Of a stretch of 22,452 bases of DNA, positions 1 to 5,896 are shown one piece after another; positions within the stretch are counted from its first letter, which is position 1; each line of letters opens with the position of its first letter. Location of the stretch: the IMG/VR virus record IMGVR_UViG_3300048999_000035, positions 1 through 22,452 of that record; one strand, 5' to 3'. Source of the DNA: a virus. Below the pieces are notes generated by a model. It was not told the origin of the DNA. It worked only from the letters and a program-made list of their open reading frames with translations, and made no database searches. Both the position numbers and the translations under genes were made by a program.

Positions 1-75
1 CCCACCGCAACGTTGGCCACTTGTACCCGTAAAGTGGTGACGTTGAGCGGTCAACCTCGCGGCGGGGGTGAACCT

Positions 76-267
76 GTGACAGTCGAGATCCACGCCACCA
101 CCAGCAACCTCACCGTCACCGTCACCGCCGTTGGGGAAACCGCCCTCGACGACGCATACCGGGCTGCCGGCGCCGCCATCGCCACAGCCCCGGACACAAC
201 TCCACAGGAGGCCCCGGCTTGTCCCTCTTCGACGACCTCGACGACGCCACCCCCACCCTCGCGGTGA
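76..267 (+). CDS. small hypothetical phage protein (63 aa)
   Basis: Not recognised as a known family. A GTG at 76 follows a purine-rich GGCGGGGG stretch at 61-68. The frame has mostly G/C third positions up to about codon 48. The last 15 or so codons overlap the next gene and read as low-complexity Ser/Thr/Pro, as expected when a sequence is constrained in another frame. The N-terminal part alternates Thr and Val (TVEIHATTSNLTVTVTAV), suggesting a small beta-strand segment, then an Ala-rich helix. The frame is also open upstream to a TTG at 13, but the GTG has the better ribosome site. It appears to be the first visible member of a chain of small overlapping plus-strand genes. Confidence 0.5.
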   Translation: MTVEIHATTSNLTVTVTAVGETALDDAYRAAGAAIATAPDTTPQEAPACPSSTTSTTPPPPSR

Positions 268-398
268 CCCCACCCAACCCGGAACTGCTGCGGCGCATGG
301 CCCTGCAGTGCGCGTGGGCGGGTCGGGACGTCGCCGAGCGGGCCATGTTCCTCGACATGCTCGGCCTGCTGCCATCCGTGGGTGAGGTGGCTGCGTGA
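219..398 (+). CDS. small hypothetical phage protein (59 aa), TTG start
   Basis: Function unknown. The start is a TTG at 219 placed 8 bases after a clear CAGGAG ribosome site (205-210). The stop TGA (396-398) overlaps the GTG of the next gene (395-397), a GTGA coupling. The protein starts with an acidic segment (LSLFDDLDDATPTLAV), followed by a predicted helix (NPELLRRMALQCAWAGRDVA) and a hydrophobic Leu/Met-rich end. It overlaps the upstream gene by 49 bases. The ribosome site, coupling and protein-like composition support a real gene despite the weak start codon; non-ATG-only gene finders could miss it. Confidence 0.6.
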   Translation: MSLFDDLDDATPTLAVTPPNPELLRRMALQCAWAGRDVAERAMFLDMLGLLPSVGEVAA

Positions 399-583
399 CC
401 TGCGGCCAGTGCGGGCGAACCCTCCCCGCTAACGGGGCGTCCCCCGACTTCTGCGACGAGGTGTGCCAACGCCAGTGGCACACCACCCAATCCGGCACGG
501 TCCCGATCGGCCCGCCCCGCTGGGAGAACTGGCAGCCGATCAACCTGGCCGCCCGAACGTGGGGATGGAGGCGAGCAGCATGA
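395..583 (+). CDS. small zinc-finger protein (62 aa)
   Basis: A treble-clef-like zinc finger is visible near the N terminus: Cys3 and Cys6 (CGQC), then Cys20 and Cys24 in FCDEVCQRQWH, the FCxxxCxxxWH signature common in small phage and actinobacterial proteins. The rest is short and rich in Trp/Pro with no clear domain. The GTG start overlaps the TGA of the previous gene and its own TGA (581-583) overlaps the ATG of the next gene, so it sits in a translationally coupled chain. Such proteins may bind nucleic acid, but the target cannot be read from sequence. The family assignment is from the Cys pattern; the role is unknown. Confidence 0.75.
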   Translation: MTCGQCGRTLPANGASPDFCDEVCQRQWHTTQSGTVPIGPPRWENWQPINLAARTWGWRRAA

Positions 584-1455
584 CCTACACCGACTGCGCC
601 ACCGACTGCGGCAGACCCGCCCACAACGCCCGACTGTGCGGCTCCTGCCAAGCCGAACTACGCTCCCTCCTCCTGCAAGTCGCCGAACCCCTGCTGGACC
701 AGCGCGGCCAACCCCTCCCTCTGCTCGAGCGGGAGTTGGACAAGACGATCGCCCGCATGGACCAGCTCGGCTCCCCGTACTCGGGAAGCAAGTCCCGGTC
801 GGCGGAGAAACCGCTCCTGTTCAAGGAACACGCCTCCGAAGCCCGCGTCACCCTGCTCGGCACCCTGGGCGCGTGGGCACACGAGATCGCCGGGCACCGC
901 GGAGTCACCATCGTCGACCCACCAACCCCCGCCGGCTACGCCCAGTTCCTGCTGCGCTGGCACGGCTACCTGTCCGACTACGAATACGCCGCCCAAGCCT
1001 TAGATGAGATCCGGTACGCGGTGCACCAGGCGGTGCGGGCCATCGACCGCCCCGTCGACCGCAGGGTTTTCCTCGGCCGCTGCGGCGACATCCTCGGCGA
1101 CACAGGCTGCAAGGGGCACGTGTACTGCCGCCCCTACGCCGATGAGGGCGAGTGTGACCTGTGCGGCGACCTCCACAACGTGGCCCGACGTCAGGCGGTC
1201 ATGTTGGACGCTGTTCGGGGCAGGGCGATGACCGCGGTGGAGATGTCGACGTTCCTCGCCAGGATGGGTATCGAGTTGGCGTCTGAGCAGATCCGGCGGG
1301 CTGCCCGACCGCCCCGCCCGGGTGCGGATCCGGTGTTGAGGGCGGTCGATCACGACAACCACGGCCGCGGGATCTACCTTGTTGGGGATGTGCTGCGGGT
1401 GTTCCCGCAGACCGATCCGGTGGCGGCGTTCCTACCAACCCAGGCGGCGGCGTGA
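580..1455 (+). CDS. zinc-cluster and winged-helix DNA-binding protein (291 aa)
   Basis: Probable DNA-binding regulator or early phage protein. The N terminus carries a zinc-ribbon-like Cys6, Cys10, Cys20, Cys23 set. A second cluster occurs at Cys168, Cys177, Cys183, Cys192 and Cys195 (ending CDLCGD). It is followed by a helix-turn-helix at about 217-241 (MTAVEMSTFLARMGIELASE then QIRRAA) and a wing-like stretch HGRGIYLVGDVLRV. The middle, about 80-165, is probably helical. ATG at 580 is chosen because it forms an ATGA overlap with the upstream stop and lies 9 bases after GGAG; an in-frame ATG at 565 is the alternative. Proteins of this layout are common in actinophage early regions, usually without known function. 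It is the last plus-strand gene before a 374-base non-coding region. Confidence 0.75.
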   Translation: MTYTDCATDCGRPAHNARLCGSCQAELRSLLLQVAEPLLDQRGQPLPLLERELDKTIARMDQLGSPYSGSKSRSAEKPLLFKEHASEARVTLLGTLGAWAHEIAGHRGVTIVDPPTPAGYAQFLLRWHGYLSDYEYAAQALDEIRYAVHQAVRAIDRPVDRRVFLGRCGDILGDTGCKGHVYCRPYADEGECDLCGDLHNVARRQAVMLDAVRGRAMTAVEMSTFLARMGIELASEQIRRAARPPRPGADPVLRAVDHDNHGRGIYLVGDVLRVFPQTDPVAAFLPTQAAA

Positions 1456-1488
1456 ACGTGTCGCTGGTTACAGGTTGGTCGCGGAGAG

Positions 1489-1518
1489 TTGCGAGGTCAG
1501 CCCGATTCAGGTTAGTGT
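1489..1518 (+). promoter_or_regulatory. possible sigma-70-like promoter
   Basis: TTGCGA (1489-1494) and TAGTGT (1513-1518) are separated by 18 bases. Transcription would start near 1525, about 10 bases before the hairpin at 1535-1573, and no plausible plus-strand coding sequence follows. It could make a very short RNA or be a chance match. Confidence 0.25.
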
Positions 1519-1534
1519 CTGCCTAGTTTGAGAT

Positions 1535-1573
1535 CGGTGCCCCCGTTGAGTCTTTACGGCTCCGGGGGCACCG
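1535..1573 (+). terminator. strong hairpin, probable terminator of the left operon
   Basis: CGGTGCCCCCG (1535-1545) pairs perfectly with CGGGGGCACCG (1563-1573): 11 bp with a 17-base loop. The bases after it (GTGTGTTTCGG) are only moderately T-rich. It lies 80 bases after the stop of the last plus-strand early gene, the right place to end that transcript. An attenuator or structured small RNA is also possible. Confidence 0.5.
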
Positions 1574-1659
1574 GTGTGTTTCGGCTCGGTTCGGCGCGCT
1601 GATCTGCGTCGAGGTAACCACACCCGTGAGGGTTGAGGCCGAGAGCCGACAGGAGACAC

Positions 1660-1677
1660 GGCAACCCCAGGGTTGCC
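1660..1677. repeat. 18-bp dyad, operator-like
   Basis: GGCAACCC and GGGTTGCC flank a CA, giving a nearly continuous palindrome too tight for a good RNA hairpin but suited to a dimeric DNA-binding protein. The half-site GGCAACC recurs at 1777-1783. The binding protein, if any, is unknown; the small HTH protein encoded 150 bases away is one candidate. Confidence 0.35.
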
Positions 1678-1783
1678 TCACGCGGGTCTCCGTGGCTGGC
1701 ACACACAGTCTTGCCAGGCACCGCCCCACGCGAGCCCTAGCGCAAGCGCGCTGGCCGTGGCGACCCCGAGCAGCCTGGCAACC

Positions 1784-1817
1784 GCCCGCCGCGGACCTTG
1801 CCCGTCCAGCGGCGGGC
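1784..1817. terminator. GC-rich hairpin between converging transcripts
   Basis: GCCCGCCGC+GGAC (1784-1796) pairs with GTCC+GCGGCGGGC (1804-1817) with one bulged A at 1808 and a 7-base loop: 13 bp in all. It lies 13 bases beyond the stop of the minus-strand HTH gene. There is no T tract on either side, so it would be a weak or Rho-assisted terminator, or a barrier between the converging operons. Confidence 0.4.
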
Positions 1818-1829
1818 CACAAACTCTCC

Positions 1830-2009
1830 TTACCGACTGGTCTGGTCGAGGTCGGTGCGCGCCCCCTGACGCTTCTTGACGGCGCGGATCTGGTCGGCGT
1901 CGTAGCCGGATACCCGTTGGATGCCTCTGTCGGCGAGGATGGCGCGGGCCCGGGAAAGGCTGACACCCCAGTGCTCGGCCGCCTGCTCAACGGTCCACAG
2001 TTCGGCCAT
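1830..2009 (-). CDS. small HTH protein, MerR/excisionase-like (59 aa)
   Basis: The protein starts MAELWTVEQAAEHWGVSLSR and continues with ARAILADRGIQRVSGYDADQ. This is a compact helix-turn-helix at about residues 5-28 followed by a wing-like turn and a basic tail (IRAVKKRQGAR), the layout of excisionase/MerR-type small DNA-binding proteins. The ATG at 2009 has an excellent AGGAGGT ribosome site, which lies inside the end of the upstream gene, and overlaps that gene's TGA by one base (TGATG), so the two are translationally coupled. In this position it may be the autoregulator of the two-gene unit, or a recombination directionality factor; no integrase is in view to support the latter. DNA binding is likely from the motif; the target is unknown. 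Confidence 0.75.
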   Translation of the reverse strand: MAELWTVEQAAEHWGVSLSRARAILADRGIQRVSGYDADQIRAVKKRQGARTDLDQTSR

Positions 2010-2452
2010 CACAGACCTCCTGCGTCGATCAGCCACAGTCGGCCACCGTTGGCCACCACGTTGCCAGCGTCGTTGAAGTCGCAAGCCTCCGGGAACGCGG
2101 GCCGACCTTCGTAGGGCACGCTTTCGTCTTCGGGCAGGTAGGGCATGGCGACGACAGTGGTCTCTTCGGGTTCGTCACCGGACGGCGGCTGGTAGGTGAG
2201 GGTCCAGAGGGTGGCCTCGGGCGCGTAGTCCTTGCCGGCGTCGCGAGCGGCCTGGAGTTGCTTGACCTCGAAGCGGTTGACGCTGTTGTGGCCGATCTTG
2301 TAGACGACGTCGCCGTCGGGGCAGAGGTAGACGGTGCGGTGGGAGCCCTGGCCGATCTGCTGCCACTCGTCGATGTAGGGGACCTCGTCCCACTCGCCGT
2401 AGTGGAGATGGAGGGCGGCGAGTGCGTCTTCGTGGTTGCCGATGGTGGCCAT
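2009..2452 (-). CDS. minimal protein-kinase-fold-like protein (147 aa)
   Basis: Elements of the kinase/aminoglycoside-phosphotransferase fold appear in order: Gly-rich loop IGQGSHRTVY (33-42), a Lys in VVYKIG (Lys52), a candidate helix-C Glu62, a hinge-like VVAMPYLPED (100-109), then DFNDAGNVV (125-133), recalling the catalytic D-x-x-x-x-N, and LWLIDAGG (139-146), recalling the DFG/IDFG metal-binding motif. The protein ends one residue later, so the whole activation segment and lower C-lobe are absent, and only about 15 residues separate hinge and catalytic loop. A full kinase domain is about 250 aa. The ATG at 2452 follows GGGAGG at a good distance and lies about 23 bases after a predicted start site from the promoter at 2482-2510. 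Fold assignment is my reading of motifs; activity, substrate and role are unknown. It may be a pseudokinase or a compact phosphotransferase. Confidence 0.6.
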   Translation of the reverse strand: MATIGNHEDALAALHLHYGEWDEVPYIDEWQQIGQGSHRTVYLCPDGDVVYKIGHNSVNRFEVKQLQAARDAGKDYAPEATLWTLTYQPPSGDEPEETTVVAMPYLPEDESVPYEGRPAFPEACDFNDAGNVVANGGRLWLIDAGGL

Positions 2453-2481
2453 TTCGTCCTCCCGGTTTTGCCCTGCTACAG

Positions 2482-2510
2482 AACATACGGGCGCAACGCT
2501 CGGAAGTCAA
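2482..2510 (-). promoter_or_regulatory. strong sigma-70-like promoter for the reverse-strand unit
   Basis: On the minus strand, TTGACT (2510-2505) and TATGTT (2487-2482) are separated by exactly 17 bases, close to the consensus. The start site would be near 2475, about 23 bases before the kinase-like gene, whose ribosome site follows. This is the best promoter match I found in the window, and it gives the reverse unit transcription independent of the phage late operon. Confidence 0.7.
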
Positions 2511-2526
2511 TGACCCTGGAGGACCC

Positions 2527-3495
2527 GTGACCGACGTGCGCGTCGCAGGCAAGCTCGGCAAGAAGGCGCCCGACCACACCAGGCCCCGGCTGCGCCTCAC
2601 CCCGCACCTCACCGCGGTCCCGCAGCCCCCAGCGAAGGTCGACTGGCTGTCTCGCGTGCAGAACTGGCCCATGTACCTCAACGACCAGCTCGGCTGCTGC
2701 ACCTGCGCCATGGCAGGCCACGCCCTGGAAGCCTGGTCGACCTACGGGCAAGGCCACACCGTCACAGTCACCGACCAAGACGTCCTCACCGCCTACGAAG
2801 CCGTCTCCGGCTACCGCCCCGGCCACCCCGAAACCGACCAGGGTGCCGTGATGCAGGACGTCATGGACTACCTGCGCAAGACCGGCATCGCAGGCCACAA
2901 GGTCCTCGCCTTCGCCCAGGTCAACCACAAAGACCCGGCCGAAGTGAAGGCCGCCCTCAACGTGTTCGGCACCCTCCTCGTCGGCATCGAGTTCCCCGCC
3001 TCGGCGATGGACCAGTTCAACGCCGGGCAACCGTGGGACGCTGTGCGCAACGACGGAGGCATCGAAGGCGGCCACGCCATCCACGTCGGCCACGACGAAA
3101 CCGGCAACGTCGCCTACAAGTGCACCACCTGGGGCGCCGTGCAAGGCATGACCCAAGCCTTCTGGGACCGCTACGTCGACGAGTGCTGGGTCGCCATCGC
3201 CCCCGAGTGGCTGTCCGCCGCCGGCGCCAGCCCGGGAGGCGTCGACCTGTACGGGCTCGGTGAGGACCTGCACGACCTGACCGGCGCGCAGAACCCCTTT
3301 CCCGCGCCCCAGCCAACCCCCCAGCCTCCTACGCCGGCTCCTGGCCCTACTCCTACGCCTGTTCCGGTCCGCCCGGACGGCGCGGACGAAGCGTTCGCCC
3401 AAGTAGCCGCCCCCTGGTCCGCCGAGCGTCACGTGGGTGAGAACCGCCGTGTGGCTGTGGCGTTCGAGAAGTGGCGGAAGGCCCGCGGCCTGTAA
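2527..3495 (+). CDS. papain-like cysteine peptidase (322 aa)
   Basis: The active-site region matches papain (C1) geometry: Gln54 and Cys60 in NDQLGCCTCAMAGH have the six-residue spacing of papain Gln19 and Cys25; His183 in GGHAIHVGHD matches the DHAV motif; CTTWG (199-203) replaces the usual NSWG, so the Asn position holds Thr. The folded domain is about 35-230, followed by a Pro-rich linker (about 256-282) and a 40-residue C-terminal piece with basic residues. No signal peptide or cell-wall-binding domain is visible. The GTG at 2527 follows GGAGG (2519-2523). The gene stands just before the terminase genes. It may process virion proteins, act on the host, or be a virion-carried hydrolase; a C39-type or endolysin-like role is the main alternative. 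Confidence 0.7.
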   Translation: MTDVRVAGKLGKKAPDHTRPRLRLTPHLTAVPQPPAKVDWLSRVQNWPMYLNDQLGCCTCAMAGHALEAWSTYGQGHTVTVTDQDVLTAYEAVSGYRPGHPETDQGAVMQDVMDYLRKTGIAGHKVLAFAQVNHKDPAEVKAALNVFGTLLVGIEFPASAMDQFNAGQPWDAVRNDGGIEGGHAIHVGHDETGNVAYKCTTWGAVQGMTQAFWDRYVDECWVAIAPEWLSAAGASPGGVDLYGLGEDLHDLTGAQNPFPAPQPTPQPPTPAPGPTPTPVPVRPDGADEAFAQVAAPWSAERHVGENRRVAVAFEKWRKARGL

Positions 3496-3528
3496 CCCCG
3501 GGAGGCACCCGAGGGAAGGGGGTGGACC

Positions 3529-4122
3529 ATGGCAAACCATGACCGAGGCAAAAACGGGGCGTTCGTGGCCAACCCCGACACTGCCGAGCGGGACGCCGAA
3601 GCCTGCCGGCTGCGATCCCGAGGTGCGGGGTACCAGGAGATCTGCGACGCACTTGGGTTCACCAACACCGGTAACGCTCACCGTGCTGTGCAGCGCGCGC
3701 TGAAGGCCACAATGCAGGAGCCTGCCGAGGACCTTCGCCGGCTGGAACTGGACCGCCTCGATCGGATGTGGCGGGCGGCTGAGGCGTCCCTTGAACGCCA
3801 GCATGTGGCCATCTCGCAGGGCCGGATCGTGAAGCGGAAGATGCCGATCCTCGACTCGGCTGGGCAGCAGGTGATGGACCCGCACACGGGTGAGCCGATG
3901 TACCAGCTTGAAGAGGTGCTGGACGACGGCCCGATGTTGGCGGCGTTGGATCGGCTGTTGAAGATCCAGGAACGCCGGGCGCGGCTCCTGGGGTTGGACG
4001 CCCCGTCGAAGTCCCGGGTGGAGGTTGTCACCACGGACCAGATCACCGCCGAGATCGAACGGTTGGAGCGGGAGATCGCCGAGCAGCAGCGGGAGTTGGC
4101 CGATGGGCGAGGTGCGGTTTGA
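3529..4122 (+). CDS. terminase small subunit (197 aa)
   Basis: Expected to recognise phage DNA and bring it to the large terminase. The N-terminal half has a helix-turn-helix-like segment (about 28-60: RSRGAGYQEICDALGF, then NAHRAVQRAL). The middle is a long helical region, and the C terminus is a coiled coil (TTDQITAEIERLEREIAEQQ), suitable for ring assembly. The ATG at 3529 follows a GGGAAGGGGG ribosome site. The 3' end overlaps the large terminase gene by 20 bases. The assignment rests on the HTH plus coiled-coil layout and on position directly before a clear large terminase; small terminases share little sequence. Confidence 0.8.
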   Translation: MANHDRGKNGAFVANPDTAERDAEACRLRSRGAGYQEICDALGFTNTGNAHRAVQRALKATMQEPAEDLRRLELDRLDRMWRAAEASLERQHVAISQGRIVKRKMPILDSAGQQVMDPHTGEPMYQLEEVLDDGPMLAALDRLLKIQERRARLLGLDAPSKSRVEVVTTDQITAEIERLEREIAEQQRELADGRGAV

Positions 4123-5620
4123 CGCCCCGCCGGAGCTGCTGCAGCGGTGGAAGGATCTGAGGGCCCGCAAGGCCGAGTTGGACCGCGCTAAGCAGGAGCG
4201 GTGGAAGCGTGACCCGGTCGCGTGGGCGCGCGAGCGTCTCGGTGAGCACATGTGGTCCCGGCAGGCCGACGTGCTGCGTTCGGTGGCGGAGAACCCGTTG
4301 ACGGCGGTGCAGTCGTGCCATGGGATCGGCAAGTCGCATCTAGCGTCACGTGCGGTCGCGTGGATGGTTGATGTCCACGAACCGGGCGAGGTTTTCGTCG
4401 TGACAACCGCACCGACGGCCGCGCAGGTGCGGGCCATCATGTGGCGGTACATCCGGCAGGTCCACGCTAAGGGGCTGCCGGGTGAGGTAATGCAGACTGC
4501 GGAGTGGAAGATCGGCGGCGAGCTGGTCGGTATGGGCCGCAAGCCCAGCGACTATGACGATGCGGCGTTCCAGGGGATCCACGCCCCGGTGGGTGTGCTT
4601 GTGGTCATCGACGAAGCCTCTGGTGTTGATCAGGGTTTGTGGGTTGCGGCGGACGCCTTGGCCACGACCCCGCAGTCGAGGGTTCTCGCGATCGGCAACC
4701 CGGATGTGACTGGCTCGCAGTTCCATCGGGTGTGCACCACGGAGCCGGGCTGGAAACGGTTCAAGATCAGTGCGTTTGATTCGCCGAACTTGACCGGGGA
4801 GCAGGTGCCCCCGCACGTCGCCAACGCGCTCGTGTCGAAGGCGTGGGTGGAGGACAAGCGTCTCCGCTGGGGTGAGGGCAACCCGCTGTACAAGGCGAAG
4901 GTGTTGGCCGAGTTCGCGGACTCCGACGACAGCATGATCCCCCTGTCGTGGGTGACAGCGGCCAACCGCAGGTGGGTGGAGTGGGACGAGGCTGGCCGCC
5001 CCCCGCAACCCGGCCGGTTGGTGCTCGGGGTGGATGTGGCCCGGTTCGGGGACGACAAGACGTGCCTCGCCTGGCGGTGGGGCGACGTGGTGGAGAAGTT
5101 GGAGCGGCACGCGAAGCTGGACACCACCCAAACCACGAGCTTGGTGCAGGCCGCCCTGCACAACCAGGTGCAGCCTGTGGCGGTCGTGGACGTGATCGGG
5201 ATCGGTGCTGGGGTGGTTGACCAGCTCAGGTCGCTTCGGCTGCCTGTGCGCGCCTTCAACGCCTCCCAGGCCACGCGGCAGCGGGACATCACCGGCAGTT
5301 GGCGCTTCCCAAACGTACGCAGCGCGGCGTACTGGAATCTGCGGGAGCTGCTGGACCCGGCGCACGGGTCGACTCTCGCACTGCCACCGGACGACGAGCT
5401 CACGGCGGAGTTGACAGCGCCGAAGTGGGACATCCGCGCCGGCGGAGTGATCGTGGTTGAATCGAAAGACGAGCTGCGGAAACGCCTCGGCAGGTCCACG
5501 GACTCATCCGACGCAATCGCGATGTGTATGTGGCAGGAGAAGACGTGGCAGACGGACGAGCAGGGGCGTGTGGAGCGCCCGAAGGTCCGTCGGTATGCGG
5601 ACGCCGTTAGCTGGTCGTGA
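4103..5620 (+). CDS. terL: terminase large subunit, ATPase and nuclease (505 aa)
   Basis: The DNA-packaging motor. The ATPase domain shows a Walker A variant SCHGIGKS (71-78), the VTTAPT segment near 100-104, and Walker B VLVVIDEA (165-172). The nuclease domain shows the RNase H-like acidic set: Asp311 in LVLGVDVARFGDD, Asp363 in VAVVDVIGIG, and Asp470 in TDSSDAIAM. The length is usual for the family. ATG 4103 is chosen: it follows GGGAG by 7 bases, and sequence upstream in this frame overlaps the small terminase and is not protein-like. The stop overlaps a downstream GTG (GTGA). The protein would act at the portal vertex of the procapsid. Confidence 0.95.
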   Translation: MGEVRFDAPPELLQRWKDLRARKAELDRAKQERWKRDPVAWARERLGEHMWSRQADVLRSVAENPLTAVQSCHGIGKSHLASRAVAWMVDVHEPGEVFVVTTAPTAAQVRAIMWRYIRQVHAKGLPGEVMQTAEWKIGGELVGMGRKPSDYDDAAFQGIHAPVGVLVVIDEASGVDQGLWVAADALATTPQSRVLAIGNPDVTGSQFHRVCTTEPGWKRFKISAFDSPNLTGEQVPPHVANALVSKAWVEDKRLRWGEGNPLYKAKVLAEFADSDDSMIPLSWVTAANRRWVEWDEAGRPPQPGRLVLGVDVARFGDDKTCLAWRWGDVVEKLERHAKLDTTQTTSLVQAALHNQVQPVAVVDVIGIGAGVVDQLRSLRLPVRAFNASQATRQRDITGSWRFPNVRSAAYWNLRELLDPAHGSTLALPPDDELTAELTAPKWDIRAGGVIVVESKDELRKRLGRSTDSSDAIAMCMWQEKTWQTDEQGRVERPKVRRYADAVSWS

Positions 5621-5745
5621 GCACGAAGCGTGACCGGCGACGGTCGAAGGTCTCGCGCCGCACGGGGGTTAGACCGACCCCACGCCTGATCCGGATACGG
5701 ACCGTGAACACGGGCAGGATCTACCCACGTTCGGGGAGGCGATGA
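5617..5745 (+). CDS. possible very short basic protein (42 aa)
   Basis: The frame fills the gap between large terminase and the next gene. Its GTG (5617) overlaps the terminase TGA and its TGA (5743-5745) overlaps the ATG of the next gene (TGATG). The product is very basic: VSTKRDRRRSKVSRRTG, then many Arg and Pro. There is no good ribosome site, so translation would rely on coupling, and it uses rare AGA and ATA codons. The double junction argues for a real gene or for a device that passes ribosomes on to the next one; chance remains possible. Confidence 0.4.
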   Translation: MSTKRDRRRSKVSRRTGVRPTPRLIRIRTVNTGRIYPRSGRR

Positions 5746-5894
5746 TGCGGATCTCCCTGTGGCTGTTCGGCCGCGAACTCCTCACCGTCGAGTGGGCCCC
5801 CATCGTGGTCGTGGACGAGCCCGCGTGGCCCGACACCACCGCCGCCCTCCCCGACGGGTTCCTACCCACCCAACGCGACGACGAAGGGTGGTGA
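5745..5894 (+). CDS. small hypothetical phage protein (49 aa)
   Basis: The sequence MRISLWLFGRELLTVEWAP followed by an acidic, Pro-rich tail resembles short proteins found beside portal genes in many actinophages. Function is unknown. The ATG at 5745 lies 5 bases after GGGGAGG (5733-5739); an in-frame ATG at 5742 would be too close to it. The N-terminal half is amphipathic to hydrophobic and too short for certain membrane insertion. It ends 2 bases before the portal start. Confidence 0.7.
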   Translation: MRISLWLFGRELLTVEWAPIVVVDEPAWPDTTAALPDGFLPTQRDDEGW

Positions 5895-5896
5895 GC

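Larger units (their letters stand above)
1456..1829. other. non-coding region with several inverted repeats
   Basis: No coding sequence with a credible start, ribosome site and codon pattern was found on either strand. Besides the hairpins at 1535-1573 and 1784-1817, it holds the dyad GGCAACCC-CA-GGGTTGCC (1660-1677), the short dyad CTGGCA-N10-TGCCAG (1696-1717), and a wider pair TTGCCAGGC (1711-1719) / GCCTGGCAA (1773-1781). Two of these share the GGCAACC half-site, seen at 1660 and again at 1777. It lies between converging transcripts and between early and late gene blocks. Operators, a packaging site or an attachment site are all possible; none is shown. Confidence 0.5.

Noticed and set aside
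17-55. Two short dyads (CCACTT/AAGTGG at 17-37 and GTTGA/TCAAC at 42-55) as operators
   Set aside because: Arms are only 5-6 bp, and the window starts too close to judge the context; not strong enough to list as a regulatory site.
1456-1829. A tRNA gene or CRISPR array in the repeat-rich gap
   Set aside because: No T-arm motif, acceptor stem pairing or regularly spaced direct repeats were found; the repeats are inverted and of different lengths.
1830-2009. Excisionase with a nearby integrase, marking an attachment site
   Set aside because: The HTH protein resembles excisionases, but no integrase or recombinase is in the window and no att core can be recognised, so only a general HTH call was made.
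1626-2114. A 162-codon plus-strand frame across the non-coding region
   Set aside because: It runs through the inverted repeats and antisense to two minus-strand genes with good motifs and ribosome sites; codon third positions are not biased as in neighbours.
2453-2526. A late promoter on the plus strand before the peptidase gene
   Set aside because: No plus-strand pair of -35 and -10 elements with acceptable spacing was found here; only the minus-strand promoter is convincing.
2476-4542. A 688-codon open frame on the minus strand
   Set aside because: It lies opposite the papain-like, small terminase and large terminase genes, all with clear motifs. Long antisense frames are expected in high-GC DNA, and its translation has no domain pattern.
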